A stretch of DNA of 64,000 nt from an uncultured Alphaproteobacteria bacterium. Its GTDB lineage: Bacteria; Pseudomonadota; Alphaproteobacteria; Caulobacterales; Hyphomonadaceae. Position 1 is the first letter of the stretch. Each line of letters opens with the position of its first letter. Below, piece by piece: positions 1-9,479 of the stretch. The position numbers were made by a program, and so were the translations under genes. The notes beneath the pieces were generated by a model that was given only the letters and a program-made list of their open reading frames with translations, was not told where the DNA came from and made no database searches. The stretch covers positions 62,001-126,000 of the forward strand of contig CAIKWZ010000013.1 in the NCBI GenBank assembly GCA_903831255.1, given 5' to 3'.

Positions 1-1
1 A

Positions 2-523
2 CTCTATTCCTGGCTTCCCTCCGTCCCCAAGCCGATCCTGTGCGCTATCAACGGGGCCTGCGCCGGCCTGGGTCTGGTTCTGTCGCTTTACGCCGATATC
101 CGCTTCGCATCCGACGCCGCGAAGTTCACGACCGCCTTCTCACGCCGCGGCCTCATCGCCGAGCACGGCGTTTCCTGGCTTCTGCCGCGCCTTGTGGGAT
201 TTGCGAACGCCGCCGATCTTCTCTACTCGGCCCGCGTCATCACAGCCGCCGACGCTCTCGCCATGGGACTGGTGAGTCGGGTCATTCCCGCCGCCGATTT
301 CGAGGCCGAGGTCATGGCCTATGCGAAAATGCTCGCGAGCGAGGTCTCGCCCCGTTCGCTCCGCGAGATGAAGCGCGAACTGTGGAACGCCCAGTTCCAG
401 TCTCTCGGAGACGCGATCGAGAGCGCTAACGCGGACATGCCGGCCAGCTTTGTTTCGGAAGATTTCCGGGAAGGGGTCGCACACTTCCTCGAGAAGCGAC
501 CGCCCCGGTTCACGGGGCGCTGA
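2..523 (+). CDS. enoyl-CoA hydratase/isomerase family protein (5' partial)
   Basis: This is the C-terminal ~173 residues of a crotonase-fold protein; the N-terminus lies before the window. The frame is open from base 2 and ends in TGA. It reads INGACAGLGLVLSLYADIRFAS, the crotonase oxyanion-hole/central helix region, then FANAADLLYSARVITAADALAMGLVSRVIP, the usual family segment after the active site. The family hydrates or isomerises acyl-CoA thioesters, for example in beta-oxidation. The second catalytic acid position reads RRGLIAEHGVSWLLPRLVG, which resembles acyl-CoA hydratases that keep one Glu there. Substrate cannot be told. The next gene starts 90 bases downstream on the same strand but is functionally unrelated. 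Confidence 0.9.
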   Translation, partial: LYSWLPSVPKPILCAINGACAGLGLVLSLYADIRFASDAAKFTTAFSRRGLIAEHGVSWLLPRLVGFANAADLLYSARVITAADALAMGLVSRVIPAADFEAEVMAYAKMLASEVSPRSLREMKRELWNAQFQSLGDAIESANADMPASFVSEDFREGVAHFLEKRPPRFTGR

Positions 524-613
524 GTTATAAGGGCGGCAAGGGAACAAGCGCCCCAACCTGTTCCGTCGCCGTTCATGTTGGCGGCGTAGGGTCGTCATCA
601 GGGAGATTAAACC

Positions 614-2095
614 ATGACCCGATCGATCCACGCCGCCTCCGCCTTCCGCTCCAGCCTCGCGGCCGTCAGCCTTCTGGCGCTCGCCGCCGGATGCGTCTCC
701 GGCCCCAGTGCGGAAGAGATACTCGACCGCGACTGGCGTATCGCCTCTCAGGCCGACGCCCCGCCCGCTTACGACACCTTCATCCGCCAGCATCCCGAAA
801 GCGCCAACGCCATGACGGCGCGCAACCGGATCGACGCCCTCCGCGCTCAGGAGGTTCGGGATTTTGCAGAGGCGCGACGTCTGGGGACGGAACAGGCCTA
901 TCTCGACTATCTCTATCGCTACTCGACCTGGGGACCCAACGCCGCAGAGGCCGAACGTCTCCGGGAGGCAGCGGCCCGCCCCAGACTGATCGCCGAGGAG
1001 CTGGCGGAGTGGACGGCGCTCAAGGGCGGCTCCACCATCGAACCTCTCGAGGACTTCCTTGAACGCTGGCCCAGAGGCGCGCATGCGAGCGAGGCGCAGC
1101 GCGCCCTCGACGCCTTGTGGAAAACAGACGAGGGGGCGTTCATTCGCGCCGTCCGCTCGGGCTCGCCGCGGGCGGTTGAGGACTTCCTTCGCATCTGGCC
1201 ACGATCGGAACGGCGCACGGATGCGCGGGACTGGCTGGAGGACTTCCGTCTGAGGGACGACGAGGCGTGGAGGACGGCGATCCGTCGGAACACGCTCTCA
1301 TCCTATGGCGACTATCTGGATCAGAACCCCTACGGCTCATGGAGATCCGAGGCGCAGCGCGCCATCGACGATCTGCGGCGACGGGATTACGACGCCTGGC
1401 TGTTCGCCCGCAGGCTCGACACCTACTGGGCCTATGAAAGCTACCGTAACTCCTATCCCTGGGGTTTCTACTCCTCAGACGCGTGGCGCCGCATGGACGA
1501 GCTGCGCCGCCGCGACCGGGAGCGGGAGCGCTACGACGATCGGGAACGGGAGCGGGAGCGGGATCGGAACAGAGACCGCGACCCCAGGGGCGGCGCACCC
1601 GGCGGCGGCGGCCAGGGCTCGGTCGCCCCTCCCAGTCCACCCCAGCCGCCTGCTGCCGGAGGAGGCGCGCCTCCCTCCGGGCCGCCTCCCGCCTCCCCGC
1701 CCGTCGCGCCGCGCCCCCGCGAGGCGGACCGGGACCGCCCGCCGATCAGCGAGCCTCCCAGACCCGAACCCGGACTGGGCGAGGATCGCAGGCCGGAGCC
1801 GCGCGAACCCGAGGTCCGTCCAGACCGGCGCCGGGACCGCCCGCCGGGCCCGGGAAGCTCGGCTGCTCCGCCCCAGGAGTTCGCTCCGGACACCCCGCGC
1901 GAGCGGATAGGTCGCGAGCTTTCTCGTCCGACGGAGTTCGGCCCGGTCAGCGAACCGCCTCCGGAGAGGCAACCGCTCGCCCCGCCGCCGCCGCCGCCGC
2001 CGCCGCCTCCGCCTCCGCCCGCGGCGCAGCCCTCTTCGTCCGGCGGCGGAACGAGCCTGTCCGGGGGCGAAGGAGAACGCTCTGAGGCGGAGTAG
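614..2095 (+). CDS. Proline/arginine-rich repeat lipoprotein
   Basis: A 493-residue predicted lipoprotein: an N-terminal signal peptide with lipobox LALAAGC puts the acylated Cys at residue 27. Residues ~45-300 hold about six degenerate ~40-residue helical repeats of the type W-x(n)-AY-x-x-YL-x-x-YP-x-G-x-x-x-x-A-x-x-x-I (for example AYDTFIRQHPESANAMTARNRI and YLDYLYRYSTWGPNAAEAERL), also seen in the TIR protein at 15.5-17.4 kb. Residues ~297-325 are an RE/RD-rich charged stretch and the last ~170 residues are Pro-rich, with 13 consecutive prolines at codons 457-469. It is probably envelope-anchored with an extended Pro-rich tail. Function is unknown; the repeats suggest a protein-interaction scaffold. 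The start ATG is followed at once by a good signal peptide. Confidence 0.85.
   Translation: MTRSIHAASAFRSSLAAVSLLALAAGCVSGPSAEEILDRDWRIASQADAPPAYDTFIRQHPESANAMTARNRIDALRAQEVRDFAEARRLGTEQAYLDYLYRYSTWGPNAAEAERLREAAARPRLIAEELAEWTALKGGSTIEPLEDFLERWPRGAHASEAQRALDALWKTDEGAFIRAVRSGSPRAVEDFLRIWPRSERRTDARDWLEDFRLRDDEAWRTAIRRNTLSSYGDYLDQNPYGSWRSEAQRAIDDLRRRDYDAWLFARRLDTYWAYESYRNSYPWGFYSSDAWRRMDELRRRDRERERYDDRERERERDRNRDRDPRGGAPGGGGQGSVAPPSPPQPPAAGGGAPPSGPPPASPPVAPRPREADRDRPPISEPPRPEPGLGEDRRPEPREPEVRPDRRRDRPPGPGSSAAPPQEFAPDTPRERIGRELSRPTEFGPVSEPPPERQPLAPPPPPPPPPPPPPAAQPSSSGGGTSLSGGEGERSEAE
1982..2020 (+). repeat. In-frame (CCG)n proline microsatellite
   Basis: Eight consecutive CCG triplets followed by alternating CCT/CCG/CCC encode 13 prolines near the C-terminus of the repeat lipoprotein. 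Trinucleotide slippage would change tail length without a frameshift. Confidence 0.85.
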
Positions 2096-2216
2096 GCGCT
2101 CCTGAACGCCCACGGGTCGTCGCGTCGGAAATTCACCTCGCCGACGCGACGAAGGGGCCCTATAAGCCGCCTCTCCGGCTCTCCACGCGCCGGGCCTTCT
2201 TTCCCGACGGGACGAG

Positions 2217-4160
2217 ATGACAGCCGAACGTCCTTCTCAATCGATGCGCTCGCGTCTCGCCCGGCTGGGCGAGAGGGCGAGGCCCATGCGCACGCCCCTG
2301 CTTCGCGCCGCCGGCGTTATCGCCGTCACAGGATGTCTGACCCTCGCCCTGCTCTGGAACGCCCTGTTCGCAGATATGCCCAGACTGCCCGACACCGACG
2401 AGCTCTGGGATCAGAGCCGCCAACCGTCCATCGCTTTCATCGACGCCACCGGCCAAGTGATCGCCGTACGCGGCCCGGATTACGGCCGCGTCGTGCGCCT
2501 GAAGGAGCTGCCTGCTCACGTCATCGACGCCTTCATCTCGATCGAAGACAGGAAGTTCAGGGAGCATGAAGGCGTCGACTTCGTGGCGATCGTCAGGGCG
2601 ATGCTGGAGAACCTGCGCGCGGGACATACCGTGCAGGGCGCCTCGACTATCACCCAGCAGCTGGCCAAGAACCTCTTTCTTACCACCGACCAGACCCTGA
2701 TGAGAAAAGCGCAGGAGGCTCGCCTCGCGCTCGAGCTGGAAAACCAGCTGTCCAAGGAAGAAATCCTCGAGCTCTATCTCAATCGGATTTATCTCGGCGC
2801 CGGCGCCTATGGGGTCGAAGCCGCCTCGCGCATCTATTTCGGAACCGACATCCGCGAGATCTCTCTTGCACAGGCGGCGATGCTCGCCTCTTTTCCCAAA
2901 GCGCCTTCGCGCTTTTCCTCAGCCGCCGCCAGCCCTCGCGTCCGGGCGCGTCAGCTCTATGTCCTCTCGCAGATGAGGGAGGCGGGCTTTATCTCCAGGG
3001 CGGACGAAGAAGAGGCCGCGGCTGAAGCGCTTGTTCTGGCGCCCGAACAGAGGGACGCCTTCTCTGGCCACGCACTCGACTACGCCGCCGATCAGGTTCG
3101 TCTGCTGGTTCCAAACCCGCCGCCCGACCTCGTGGTGACCCTCACCCTCGACCTCTCCCTTCAGACGGCGACGCAAGAGGCGCTGGAGGCGGGTCTCGCC
3201 CGCGCCGTGGGGGCCAAGGAAGGCGCGGTTCTCCTCGCCGATACCGATGGCGCGATCCGCGCCATGGCGGGAGGCCGCGACTATCAGGCGTCCAAGTTCA
3301 ACCGCGCCGTCCAGGCGCGACGCCAGCCAGGATCCGCCTTCAAGATGTTCGTCTACGCCGCCGCGCTCGAGGCCGGACTGCAGCCGGGAACCATCCGCTA
3401 TGACGAGCCGGTGCGTATCGGAAGCTGGAGACCGCGGAACTATGACGGGGGATATCGGGGGCCGGTCACCCTGTCGGAAGCTCTCGCTCTCTCGCTCAAC
3501 ACTGTCGCGGCTCAGCTCGGCGTCGAGATCGGCGTCGATAAGGTCGCAGCTCTTGCGCGGCGCTTCGGGGTCCGATCCGAGCTTGGCGATTATCCCTCGC
3601 TGGCCCTCGGGTCGGATGAAACAACCCTTCTCGATCTCGTCACCGGCTATGGGGTTCTGGCCCGAGGCGGACTTGAGACGACCCCGTATATCGTCACAGA
3701 GGTGCGAAACACCCGCGGAGACCGGCTTTATCGCCGTTCCACGAGCTCGGCCCAGCGCCTTTATCCGCCCGATCTGACCGAAGACATGAACGCCATGCTG
3801 TCCCGGGTCGTCCTTAAGGGAACGGGACGCGCCGCCCAGGTCCCCGGCTGGCAGATCGCAGGCAAGACCGGAACCTCCCAGGACTGGCGGGACGCCTGGT
3901 TCCTCGGCTACTCGACGCGATATGTCTGCGGGGTGTGGCTGGGAAATGACGACGATGCGTCCATGGGCCGGATGACCGGTGGCGAGGGGCCTGCTCGGAT
4001 CTTCGCCTCCGTGATGACCAGAGCCCACCAGGGTCTCACCCCGGAGCCCCTGCCGGGCGCAAGCCGACCGGAAGATTTCCTTGATCCAGACCAGCAGGCG
4101 CGCCTCGCCTTCTTCCGGTCGCTCTCTGCGGCGTTCGCCAGCGTGCAGCCGCCGCGCTGA
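2217..4160 (+). CDS. Bifunctional class A penicillin-binding protein (PBP1 family)
   Basis: A 647-residue peptidoglycan polymerase/crosslinker anchored in the inner membrane. A short cytoplasmic tail is followed by one transmembrane helix (~30-52). The GT51 glycosyltransferase domain carries the catalytic EDRKFREHEG motif (Glu ~110) and the QGASTITQQLAKNL motif. The transpeptidase domain has SxxK (GSAFK, Ser ~373), SxN (SLN, ~426) and KTG (GKTGTS, ~549). All catalytic motifs are intact. It is shorter than typical PBP1a (750-850 residues) and resembles the compact alphaproteobacterial PBP1/PbpC-like group. It is followed after ~90 bases by the ABC-F gene on the same strand. Confidence 0.93.
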   Translation: MTAERPSQSMRSRLARLGERARPMRTPLLRAAGVIAVTGCLTLALLWNALFADMPRLPDTDELWDQSRQPSIAFIDATGQVIAVRGPDYGRVVRLKELPAHVIDAFISIEDRKFREHEGVDFVAIVRAMLENLRAGHTVQGASTITQQLAKNLFLTTDQTLMRKAQEARLALELENQLSKEEILELYLNRIYLGAGAYGVEAASRIYFGTDIREISLAQAAMLASFPKAPSRFSSAAASPRVRARQLYVLSQMREAGFISRADEEEAAAEALVLAPEQRDAFSGHALDYAADQVRLLVPNPPPDLVVTLTLDLSLQTATQEALEAGLARAVGAKEGAVLLADTDGAIRAMAGGRDYQASKFNRAVQARRQPGSAFKMFVYAAALEAGLQPGTIRYDEPVRIGSWRPRNYDGGYRGPVTLSEALALSLNTVAAQLGVEIGVDKVAALARRFGVRSELGDYPSLALGSDETTLLDLVTGYGVLARGGLETTPYIVTEVRNTRGDRLYRRSTSSAQRLYPPDLTEDMNAMLSRVVLKGTGRAAQVPGWQIAGKTGTSQDWRDAWFLGYSTRYVCGVWLGNDDDASMGRMTGGEGPARIFASVMTRAHQGLTPEPLPGASRPEDFLDPDQQARLAFFRSLSAAFASVQPPR

Positions 4161-4249
4161 GAGGGAGGCTTCAGCCTTCCACCCTTATCGGTTGACATCC
4201 AGATCCTCCGGCGTCTTGTCAGCGTCGCCTCTCCCAAAGGTTACGCCCC

Positions 4250-6100
4250 ATGCCGCCTGCCCCTCCGATCGCCGCCCTGCGCGAGGCCCGTCTCACGCTC
4301 GGGAGCGCACCTCTCTTCGTCGGCGTCGACATCTCCCTGTCGAGAGGACGCCGCATGGCGCTGGTCGGGCGTAACGGCGCAGGCAAGTCCACCCTGATGA
4401 GGCTTCTGGCGGGACAGATCGAAGCGGACGGCGGAGATGTGTTCCGTCAGCCCGGGGCCACCTCCTTCTATCTGCGGCAGGAGCCGGACTTCCGGGGCTT
4501 CGCCACCGCGCTGGAGTATGTCGCAGCCGGGCTCGAAGACGATCTGACTTACCGGGCGGACGCCGAACTTGACGAGTGGGAGGTTCCGCCAGGCCTCCCG
4601 CTTGCGACCGCCTCCGGCGGTCAGGCCCGCCGCATCGCTCTGGCGAGAGCGTTTGCGCTCAGCCCCGACCTGCTCCTGCTGGATGAGCCCACGAACCATC
4701 TCGATGTGGCCTCGATCGAACGCCTCGAGAAGGAACTTCTCGCCTTTCGCGGCGCCGCCCTCATCGTCAGCCACGACCGGCGCTTCCTTGAAACCGTCTC
4801 GACCGATGTCGCCTGGCTGCGACAGGGCGTGGTCCGGACCCTCGAGACCGGATATCGGAACTTCGAGGAGTGGGCCGAAACGGTCGAAGTCGAAGAGGAG
4901 CGTGCGCTCGAAAAGCTGAACGTTCAGCTGAAGGCCGAAGAGCGATGGCTTGCGCGAGGGGTGACAGCGCGCCGAAAACGGAACATGGGGCGGGTGCGCA
5001 AGCTTCAGGACATGCGCGCCGAACGCCGCGCACGCAAGACCGCCCTTGCTGACGCCGCATCGAGCGCCCAGCTGGCGGTTGAGAGCGGCGCCGCGTCGGG
5101 CCGACTGGTCGCCGAACTCAAGGGCGTCTCAAAATCCTTCTCCACGCCCGAAGGCGACATCGTTATCGCCTCCAATCTCGACCTCAGGATCATGAGGGGC
5201 GACAGGCTCGGCCTGATCGGGCCCAACGGCGCCGGCAAGACGACGCTCCTGCGCCTGATCCTCGGTCAGATGCCACCGGATCAGGGGACCGTCCGCCTCG
5301 CGAAGACGCTCGAGATCGCCTATCTCGACCAGACACGCGCGAGCCTCAGGGCGGACCAAACCCTCTGGGACACGCTCGCGCCGCTCGGCGGCGATCAGAT
5401 CATGGTGAGAGGCCATCCCCGCCATGTCGCCGCCTATGCGAAGGACTTCATGTTCGATTCAAGACAGCTGCGTCAGCCGGTCAGCGCCCTGTCCGGCGGC
5501 GAGCGCAATCGCCTGACCCTCGCCCTGGCCCTCGCCAGGCCCTCAAACCTCCTGGTGCTCGACGAACCGACCAACGATCTCGATATCGAAACCCTCGACC
5601 TGCTTGAGGACATGCTGACGGACTATGACGGAACCCTTCTGCTGGTCAGCCACGACCGGGCGTTTGTGGACAATGTCGCAACCTCGATCCTGACCCCCGA
5701 AGGCGAAGGCGGCTGGCTGGAGACCCCCGGCGGATACAGCGACTATCTCGCCCAGAACGGGCCGTCCTCGACCAGAACCTTCCGGTCCAGGACCCCGGAG
5801 CCTTCCAGATCGCCGCCTATCAGTCCTCCAGCGGCTCCCGCGGCCCCAACCCGACCCGGCGGCAAGCTGACCTACAAGGATGCGCGCCGCCTCGAAGAGC
5901 TGGTGCGCCTCATGAGCGAGAGACAGGCCGAGATCGCCTCCATCGAGACGGAAATGGCCGACCCCGCGCTGTTCGGACGAAATCCGGCCCGGTTCGCCCA
6001 GCTCGCCGCTCGCAGCGGCCCCGCCCGCGCCGAGCTGGAAGCCCATGAGCTCGAATGGCTCGAACTGGAGGAGAAGCGGGAGGCGCTTGCAAAGACCTGA
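4250..6100 (+). CDS. ABC-F family ATPase (Uup-like)
   Basis: A 616-residue soluble protein with two tandem ABC ATPase domains and no membrane segments. The first Walker A (GRNGAGKST, ~40-48) pairs with LLLDEPTNHLD; the second (GPNGAGKTT, ~325) pairs with signature LSGGERN and LVLDEPTNDLD. The inter-domain linker (~215-265) is charged and helical, as in ABC-F proteins, and the last ~90 residues form a predicted coiled coil (LEELVRLMSERQAEIASIETEM), as in Uup. ABC-F proteins act on ribosomes or nucleic acids; Uup is linked to ribosome assembly and tandem-repeat stability. The first signature is atypical (ATASGGQARR). AAAGG eight bases before ATG supports the start. Confidence 0.93.
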   Translation: MPPAPPIAALREARLTLGSAPLFVGVDISLSRGRRMALVGRNGAGKSTLMRLLAGQIEADGGDVFRQPGATSFYLRQEPDFRGFATALEYVAAGLEDDLTYRADAELDEWEVPPGLPLATASGGQARRIALARAFALSPDLLLLDEPTNHLDVASIERLEKELLAFRGAALIVSHDRRFLETVSTDVAWLRQGVVRTLETGYRNFEEWAETVEVEEERALEKLNVQLKAEERWLARGVTARRKRNMGRVRKLQDMRAERRARKTALADAASSAQLAVESGAASGRLVAELKGVSKSFSTPEGDIVIASNLDLRIMRGDRLGLIGPNGAGKTTLLRLILGQMPPDQGTVRLAKTLEIAYLDQTRASLRADQTLWDTLAPLGGDQIMVRGHPRHVAAYAKDFMFDSRQLRQPVSALSGGERNRLTLALALARPSNLLVLDEPTNDLDIETLDLLEDMLTDYDGTLLLVSHDRAFVDNVATSILTPEGEGGWLETPGGYSDYLAQNGPSSTRTFRSRTPEPSRSPPISPPAAPAAPTRPGGKLTYKDARRLEELVRLMSERQAEIASIETEMADPALFGRNPARFAQLAARSGPARAELEAHELEWLELEEKREALAKT

Positions 6101-6147
6101 GAGACCCGCGGCGCCCATCGAGGAGATTTTACAGTCTGCCGTAAGCG

Positions 6148-6159
6148 CCGGTTAACCGG
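6148..6159. promoter_or_regulatory. 12-bp perfect palindrome upstream of the DUF2336 gene
   Basis: CCGGTTAACCGG lies 42 bases upstream of the DUF2336 start codon, in the short gap after the ABC-F gene. It could be an operator for a dimeric regulator; there is no direct evidence of function. Confidence 0.35.
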
Positions 6160-6200
6160 GGTGCTGTAGACCCCCTCGGTAAGGGCTGGGGATTGGGTTC

Positions 6201-7301
6201 ATGGCCGCGGGCGCCTCGAATTTTGCAAAATTGCTCGAGCTTGCTCGAGAGACGTCGAGCGAGAAGCGGCGAGAGCTGCTTCGGCAGGTGACGGATGCCT
6301 TCATCACGCCGCGAGCGCCGCCGCGAGCCCATCTTGAAGCCGACCTGTTTGACGAATTCGTGACCACGATCGCCCATGACCTCGAAGAGGCGGTCCGGGT
6401 CGAACTCAGCGAAAAGATCGCCAGCGTCGATCTCCCGGTCAACCGGACGGCCCGCAGGCTGGCGATGGATTCGATCGCCGTCGCCCGTCCAATTCTAGAG
6501 AAGTCCAAGGCCCTCACGGAGCGGGATCTTCTGGAAGTCATCAACCGGAAGACCCAGGATCATATGATGGCGGTAACCCGCCGACCTGACATTGGGGTCA
6601 AGGTTTCCTCCGCCCTCGTCGAAAAGGGCGAGGATGCGGTTGTCGCCTCGCTTCTGTCCAACAATGACGCCCGGATCAGTCGAGAGACCTTCGAGAAGGT
6701 CGCTGAGAGGGCTGAAAACAGTCCTATCCTCCAGGCGCCGCTGGTGAAGAACAAGAACGTGCCGCTCGACGTCCTCAACTCGGTCTATCTCCAGGTGGAA
6801 GTGGGGCTCCGAGCCCATATCATGAAACGCTTCAACGGCGTCTCGCCGGCGGAGCTTGAGGCGGCTCTCGAAGTCGGACGCGCCCGCGTCGCCACCGCCT
6901 ACGGCGCGCTGCCGAATGATTACGCCTCCGCCGCCGACCAGATCCGGATCCTCGAAGGCTCGGGCCGCCTCAATGGCGAAACGCTGGTCCGGTTGATCTA
7001 CGAGCAGCGGCGCACCGCATTCACGATCGGACTGGCGCGCCTTGTCGGCACTCCCTTCGACCTCACTCATCGGATCATCTCGGGCAACGATCTGGACGCT
7101 CTGGCTATGCTCTGCCGAGGGGCCGGCTTTCCCCGCCCGATCTTCGTCACCATGTGCCTGGTGCTCGACAACAAGGGCTACAACGTCAAGCAGGCGGAAG
7201 AGCTCGGAGACCTCTACGAACTCGTGCCGGCGATCGCCGCGCAGCGCGCTCTCAAGTTCTGGAAGATCCGCATCAAGTCCGAAGCCGAGCAGGCGGCCTG
7301 A
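6201..7301 (+). CDS. DUF2336 domain-containing protein
   Basis: A 366-residue cytoplasmic, largely alpha-helical protein recognised as DUF2336, a family typical of Alphaproteobacteria. The helical repeats include RRLAMDSIAVARPILEKSKALTERDLLEVI and VSSALVEKGEDAVVASLLSNNDARISRETFEKVAERAE, which look like HEAT/Armadillo-type units with the LxNNxAxI-like motif seen across the family. The biochemical function is unknown; a protein-interaction role is inferred from the repeat architecture. It is convergent with prfC, 15 bases apart. A 12-bp palindrome lies 42 bases before the ATG. Confidence 0.9.
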   Translation: MAAGASNFAKLLELARETSSEKRRELLRQVTDAFITPRAPPRAHLEADLFDEFVTTIAHDLEEAVRVELSEKIASVDLPVNRTARRLAMDSIAVARPILEKSKALTERDLLEVINRKTQDHMMAVTRRPDIGVKVSSALVEKGEDAVVASLLSNNDARISRETFEKVAERAENSPILQAPLVKNKNVPLDVLNSVYLQVEVGLRAHIMKRFNGVSPAELEAALEVGRARVATAYGALPNDYASAADQIRILEGSGRLNGETLVRLIYEQRRTAFTIGLARLVGTPFDLTHRIISGNDLDALAMLCRGAGFPRPIFVTMCLVLDNKGYNVKQAEELGDLYELVPAIAAQRALKFWKIRIKSEAEQAA

Positions 7302-7316
7302 TCAGAGGTCCCAAGC

Positions 7317-8921
7317 TCAGGCCCTCTCCCGGGTCTTGGTGAAACGGATATCCGGATTACGCTCCTGAACGTAGCCGATATCCCAGAGATTCTTGGCGAG
7401 ATAAACCGGCTGGCCATCCAGATCCCGCCCGACCGCTGAGCGGTTCTTCTCAAGGAAGGCCTCGAGCTTCTGGGAATCGCTGCTCGAGATCCATCGCGCG
7501 ACATTGTAGGGCGCCGGCTCGAACAGAACGTCGAGATTGTTCTCTGTCGCAACCCTCTCGGCCATCACCTCGATCTGAAGCTGACCAACCGCCCCGACAA
7601 TCATGTCAGATCCGATCTCGGGCGTGAACAGCTGGGTGACGCCCTCCTCGGCCATGCCTTCCAGCGCCTTGCGCAGATGCTTGGCCTTCATCGGATCGCG
7701 GGCCCGGGCGCGCCTCAGGATTTCCGGAGCGAAATTAGGAATGCCGCTGAACTGGACCGTTCCGCTCTCCGAAAGCCCGTCCCCTACCCTCAAGGCGCCG
7801 TGATTGGGAATGCCGATGACGTCCCCGCCGAACGCCTCGTCGGCGATCTCCCGATCCTGGGCCATGAACATGACAGGCGCCGAGACGCCGATGAGCTTGC
7901 CCGCCGCCGTCTTCAGTCTCATGCCGCGCTGAAAGCGCCCCGACACCATCCGGAAGAAGGCGATACGGTCACGATGATTGGGATCCATATTCGCCTGGAT
8001 CTTGAACACGAAACCCGTCACTTCGGAGTGGTTCGCCGAGAGTTCAACGGGAACGCCCCGGACCTGCGCCTTCTGAGGACGCGGTGACGGCGCGAAAGTG
8101 CGAATGGTGTCGAGCAAGGCTCTCACCCCGAAATGGCGCAGGGCGGATCCGAAAACGACCGGGGTCATGTGACCCTCGAGATAGGCGCGAGGATCAAAGG
8201 GAGCGCAGACGCCAGCGGCCGTCTCGCTCTGCTCGTCAAGCTCGGCCCGCTCGGCGTCATCGAGGACCTGCCTGAAACGAGGATCGTCAAGGGCGATGCG
8301 CTCGACCTCATGGCCGAGCCCCGCTTCGGCTCCGATATGTCGCCGATAGAGCAGAAAATCGCGACGGGACAGATCGATCATGCCTCGAAAGCGTTCCCCC
8401 GACCCCTGTGGCCAGTAGAGAGGCGATGGCGAGAGTGCGAGCTTCTGTTCGATCTCCTCGAGAAGCGCGAAGGGATCCTGCGCCTCTCGGTCCATCTTGT
8501 TGATGAAGGTAATGATCGGGATGTCCCGAAGGCGGCACACCTCGAAAAGCTTCAGCGTCTGAGGCTCGATACCCTTGGCCGCGTCCAGGACCATGATCGC
8601 CGAATCTGCAGCGGTCAGCGTGCGGTAGGTGTCTTCCGAAAAGTCCTCGTGACCAGGCGTATCAAGAAGATTGAAGACGCAGTCGTCATACTCAAAGGTC
8701 ATCACCGAGGCGGAGACAGAGATTCCGCGATCGCGTTCGATCTTCATCCAGTCAGAGGTCGTACGCCGCCTCTCGCCGCGCGCCCGGACCGCGCCGGCGA
8801 GGCGGATCGCGCCACCGCTCAACAGAAGGTTCTCCGTCAGCGTCGTCTTGCCGGCGTCAGGGTGGGAGATGATGGCGAAAGTCCGCCTTCGCGCGGCTTC
8901 AGCTTCGGGTGACAGGGCCAT
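7317..8921 (-). CDS. prfC: Peptide chain release factor 3
   Basis: A 534-residue translational GTPase that recycles RF1/RF2 from the ribosome after termination. The G motifs are complete: SHPDAGKTTLTE (G1), switch I with ERDRGISV, DTPGHEDFSEDT (G3) and NKMDR (G4). Residues DPFALLEEIEQKL and LYWPQGSGERFRGMIDL match RF3 rather than EF-G, as does the length (~530). The C-terminal region (FAPEILRRARARDPMKAKHLRKALEGMAEEGVTQLF) is the RF3-specific domain. The ATG start has only a weak Shine-Dalgarno. It is convergent with the DUF2336 gene. Confidence 0.96.
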   Translation of the reverse strand: MALSPEAEAARRRTFAIISHPDAGKTTLTENLLLSGGAIRLAGAVRARGERRRTTSDWMKIERDRGISVSASVMTFEYDDCVFNLLDTPGHEDFSEDTYRTLTAADSAIMVLDAAKGIEPQTLKLFEVCRLRDIPIITFINKMDREAQDPFALLEEIEQKLALSPSPLYWPQGSGERFRGMIDLSRRDFLLYRRHIGAEAGLGHEVERIALDDPRFRQVLDDAERAELDEQSETAAGVCAPFDPRAYLEGHMTPVVFGSALRHFGVRALLDTIRTFAPSPRPQKAQVRGVPVELSANHSEVTGFVFKIQANMDPNHRDRIAFFRMVSGRFQRGMRLKTAAGKLIGVSAPVMFMAQDREIADEAFGGDVIGIPNHGALRVGDGLSESGTVQFSGIPNFAPEILRRARARDPMKAKHLRKALEGMAEEGVTQLFTPEIGSDMIVGAVGQLQIEVMAERVATENNLDVLFEPAPYNVARWISSSDSQKLEAFLEKNRSAVGRDLDGQPVYLAKNLWDIGYVQERNPDIRFTKTRERA

Positions 8922-9074
8922 GGAGGGTCCGGTTCTGGGTGTGATCGGGGGGCTTATCCCATTCGGGCGGCGGGCGAAAGTGCGCAGCTCGGATCGACAT
9001 GAGGATGACTGCGACGCTTGAAATCATGACGCCGCAAGGCCAGACAGGCGATAAGCCCGCACGGAGATCCAGTC

Positions 9075-9473
9075 ATGATCAAGCGAAGGACCGCCCTGAT
9101 CTTCGCCGTCCTCCTCCTGTCGCCCCCCGCCCTGGCGGCGCCTCAGGCATGGTCCTGCCGGATCGAACGGATCATCGTCGATTCCAAGACCACTTTTCCG
9201 GACGCCCGCGAACGGGCCTCAACCTCCTCCCGGCTCAGGTTCGAGGCGGACACCGAAAGGGGGACGGGCTGCCTCCGGACGGCGGACGGCGGATGCGCCG
9301 TATCCTATACCGGAGCGATCGAGGGCGGCGGGGTCCTGCGCCTCGCGTCGACGGATGCGGCAGGGGTGCTCGATCTGGTCAATATCTGGACCGCCAGCGG
9401 CCGATGGGTCCGCCTGAAAGGCGCCACACAGTGGATGGGGCAGCCTGGCGACTGCCAGAAGGCCTCTCGGTGA
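9075..9473 (+). CDS. Small secreted protein of unknown function
   Basis: A 132-residue protein with a Sec signal peptide (MIKRRTALIFAVLLLSPPALAA, cleavage after ~22) and a ~110-residue mature part containing four cysteines (WSC, GC, GGC, GDC) that could form two disulfides. I do not recognise a family. The beta-rich mature sequence and lack of membrane segments suggest a small periplasmic protein. GGAG about 8 bases before the ATG supports the start. It is divergent from prfC (153-base gap) and convergent with the DUF1491 gene. Confidence 0.75.
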   Translation: MIKRRTALIFAVLLLSPPALAAPQAWSCRIERIIVDSKTTFPDARERASTSSRLRFEADTERGTGCLRTADGGCAVSYTGAIEGGGVLRLASTDAAGVLDLVNIWTASGRWVRLKGATQWMGQPGDCQKASR

Positions 9474-9479
9474 TCCTCT

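Noticed and set aside
1500-1590. Short purine-rich repeats resembling a repeat array
   Set aside because: They encode an RE/RD-rich protein stretch in frame, with no spacer/repeat regularity of a CRISPR array.
1475-2136. Long minus-strand frames rich in Arg and Gly
   Set aside because: They are complements of the Pro/Arg-rich tail of the lipoprotein gene; no ribosome-binding site or domain.
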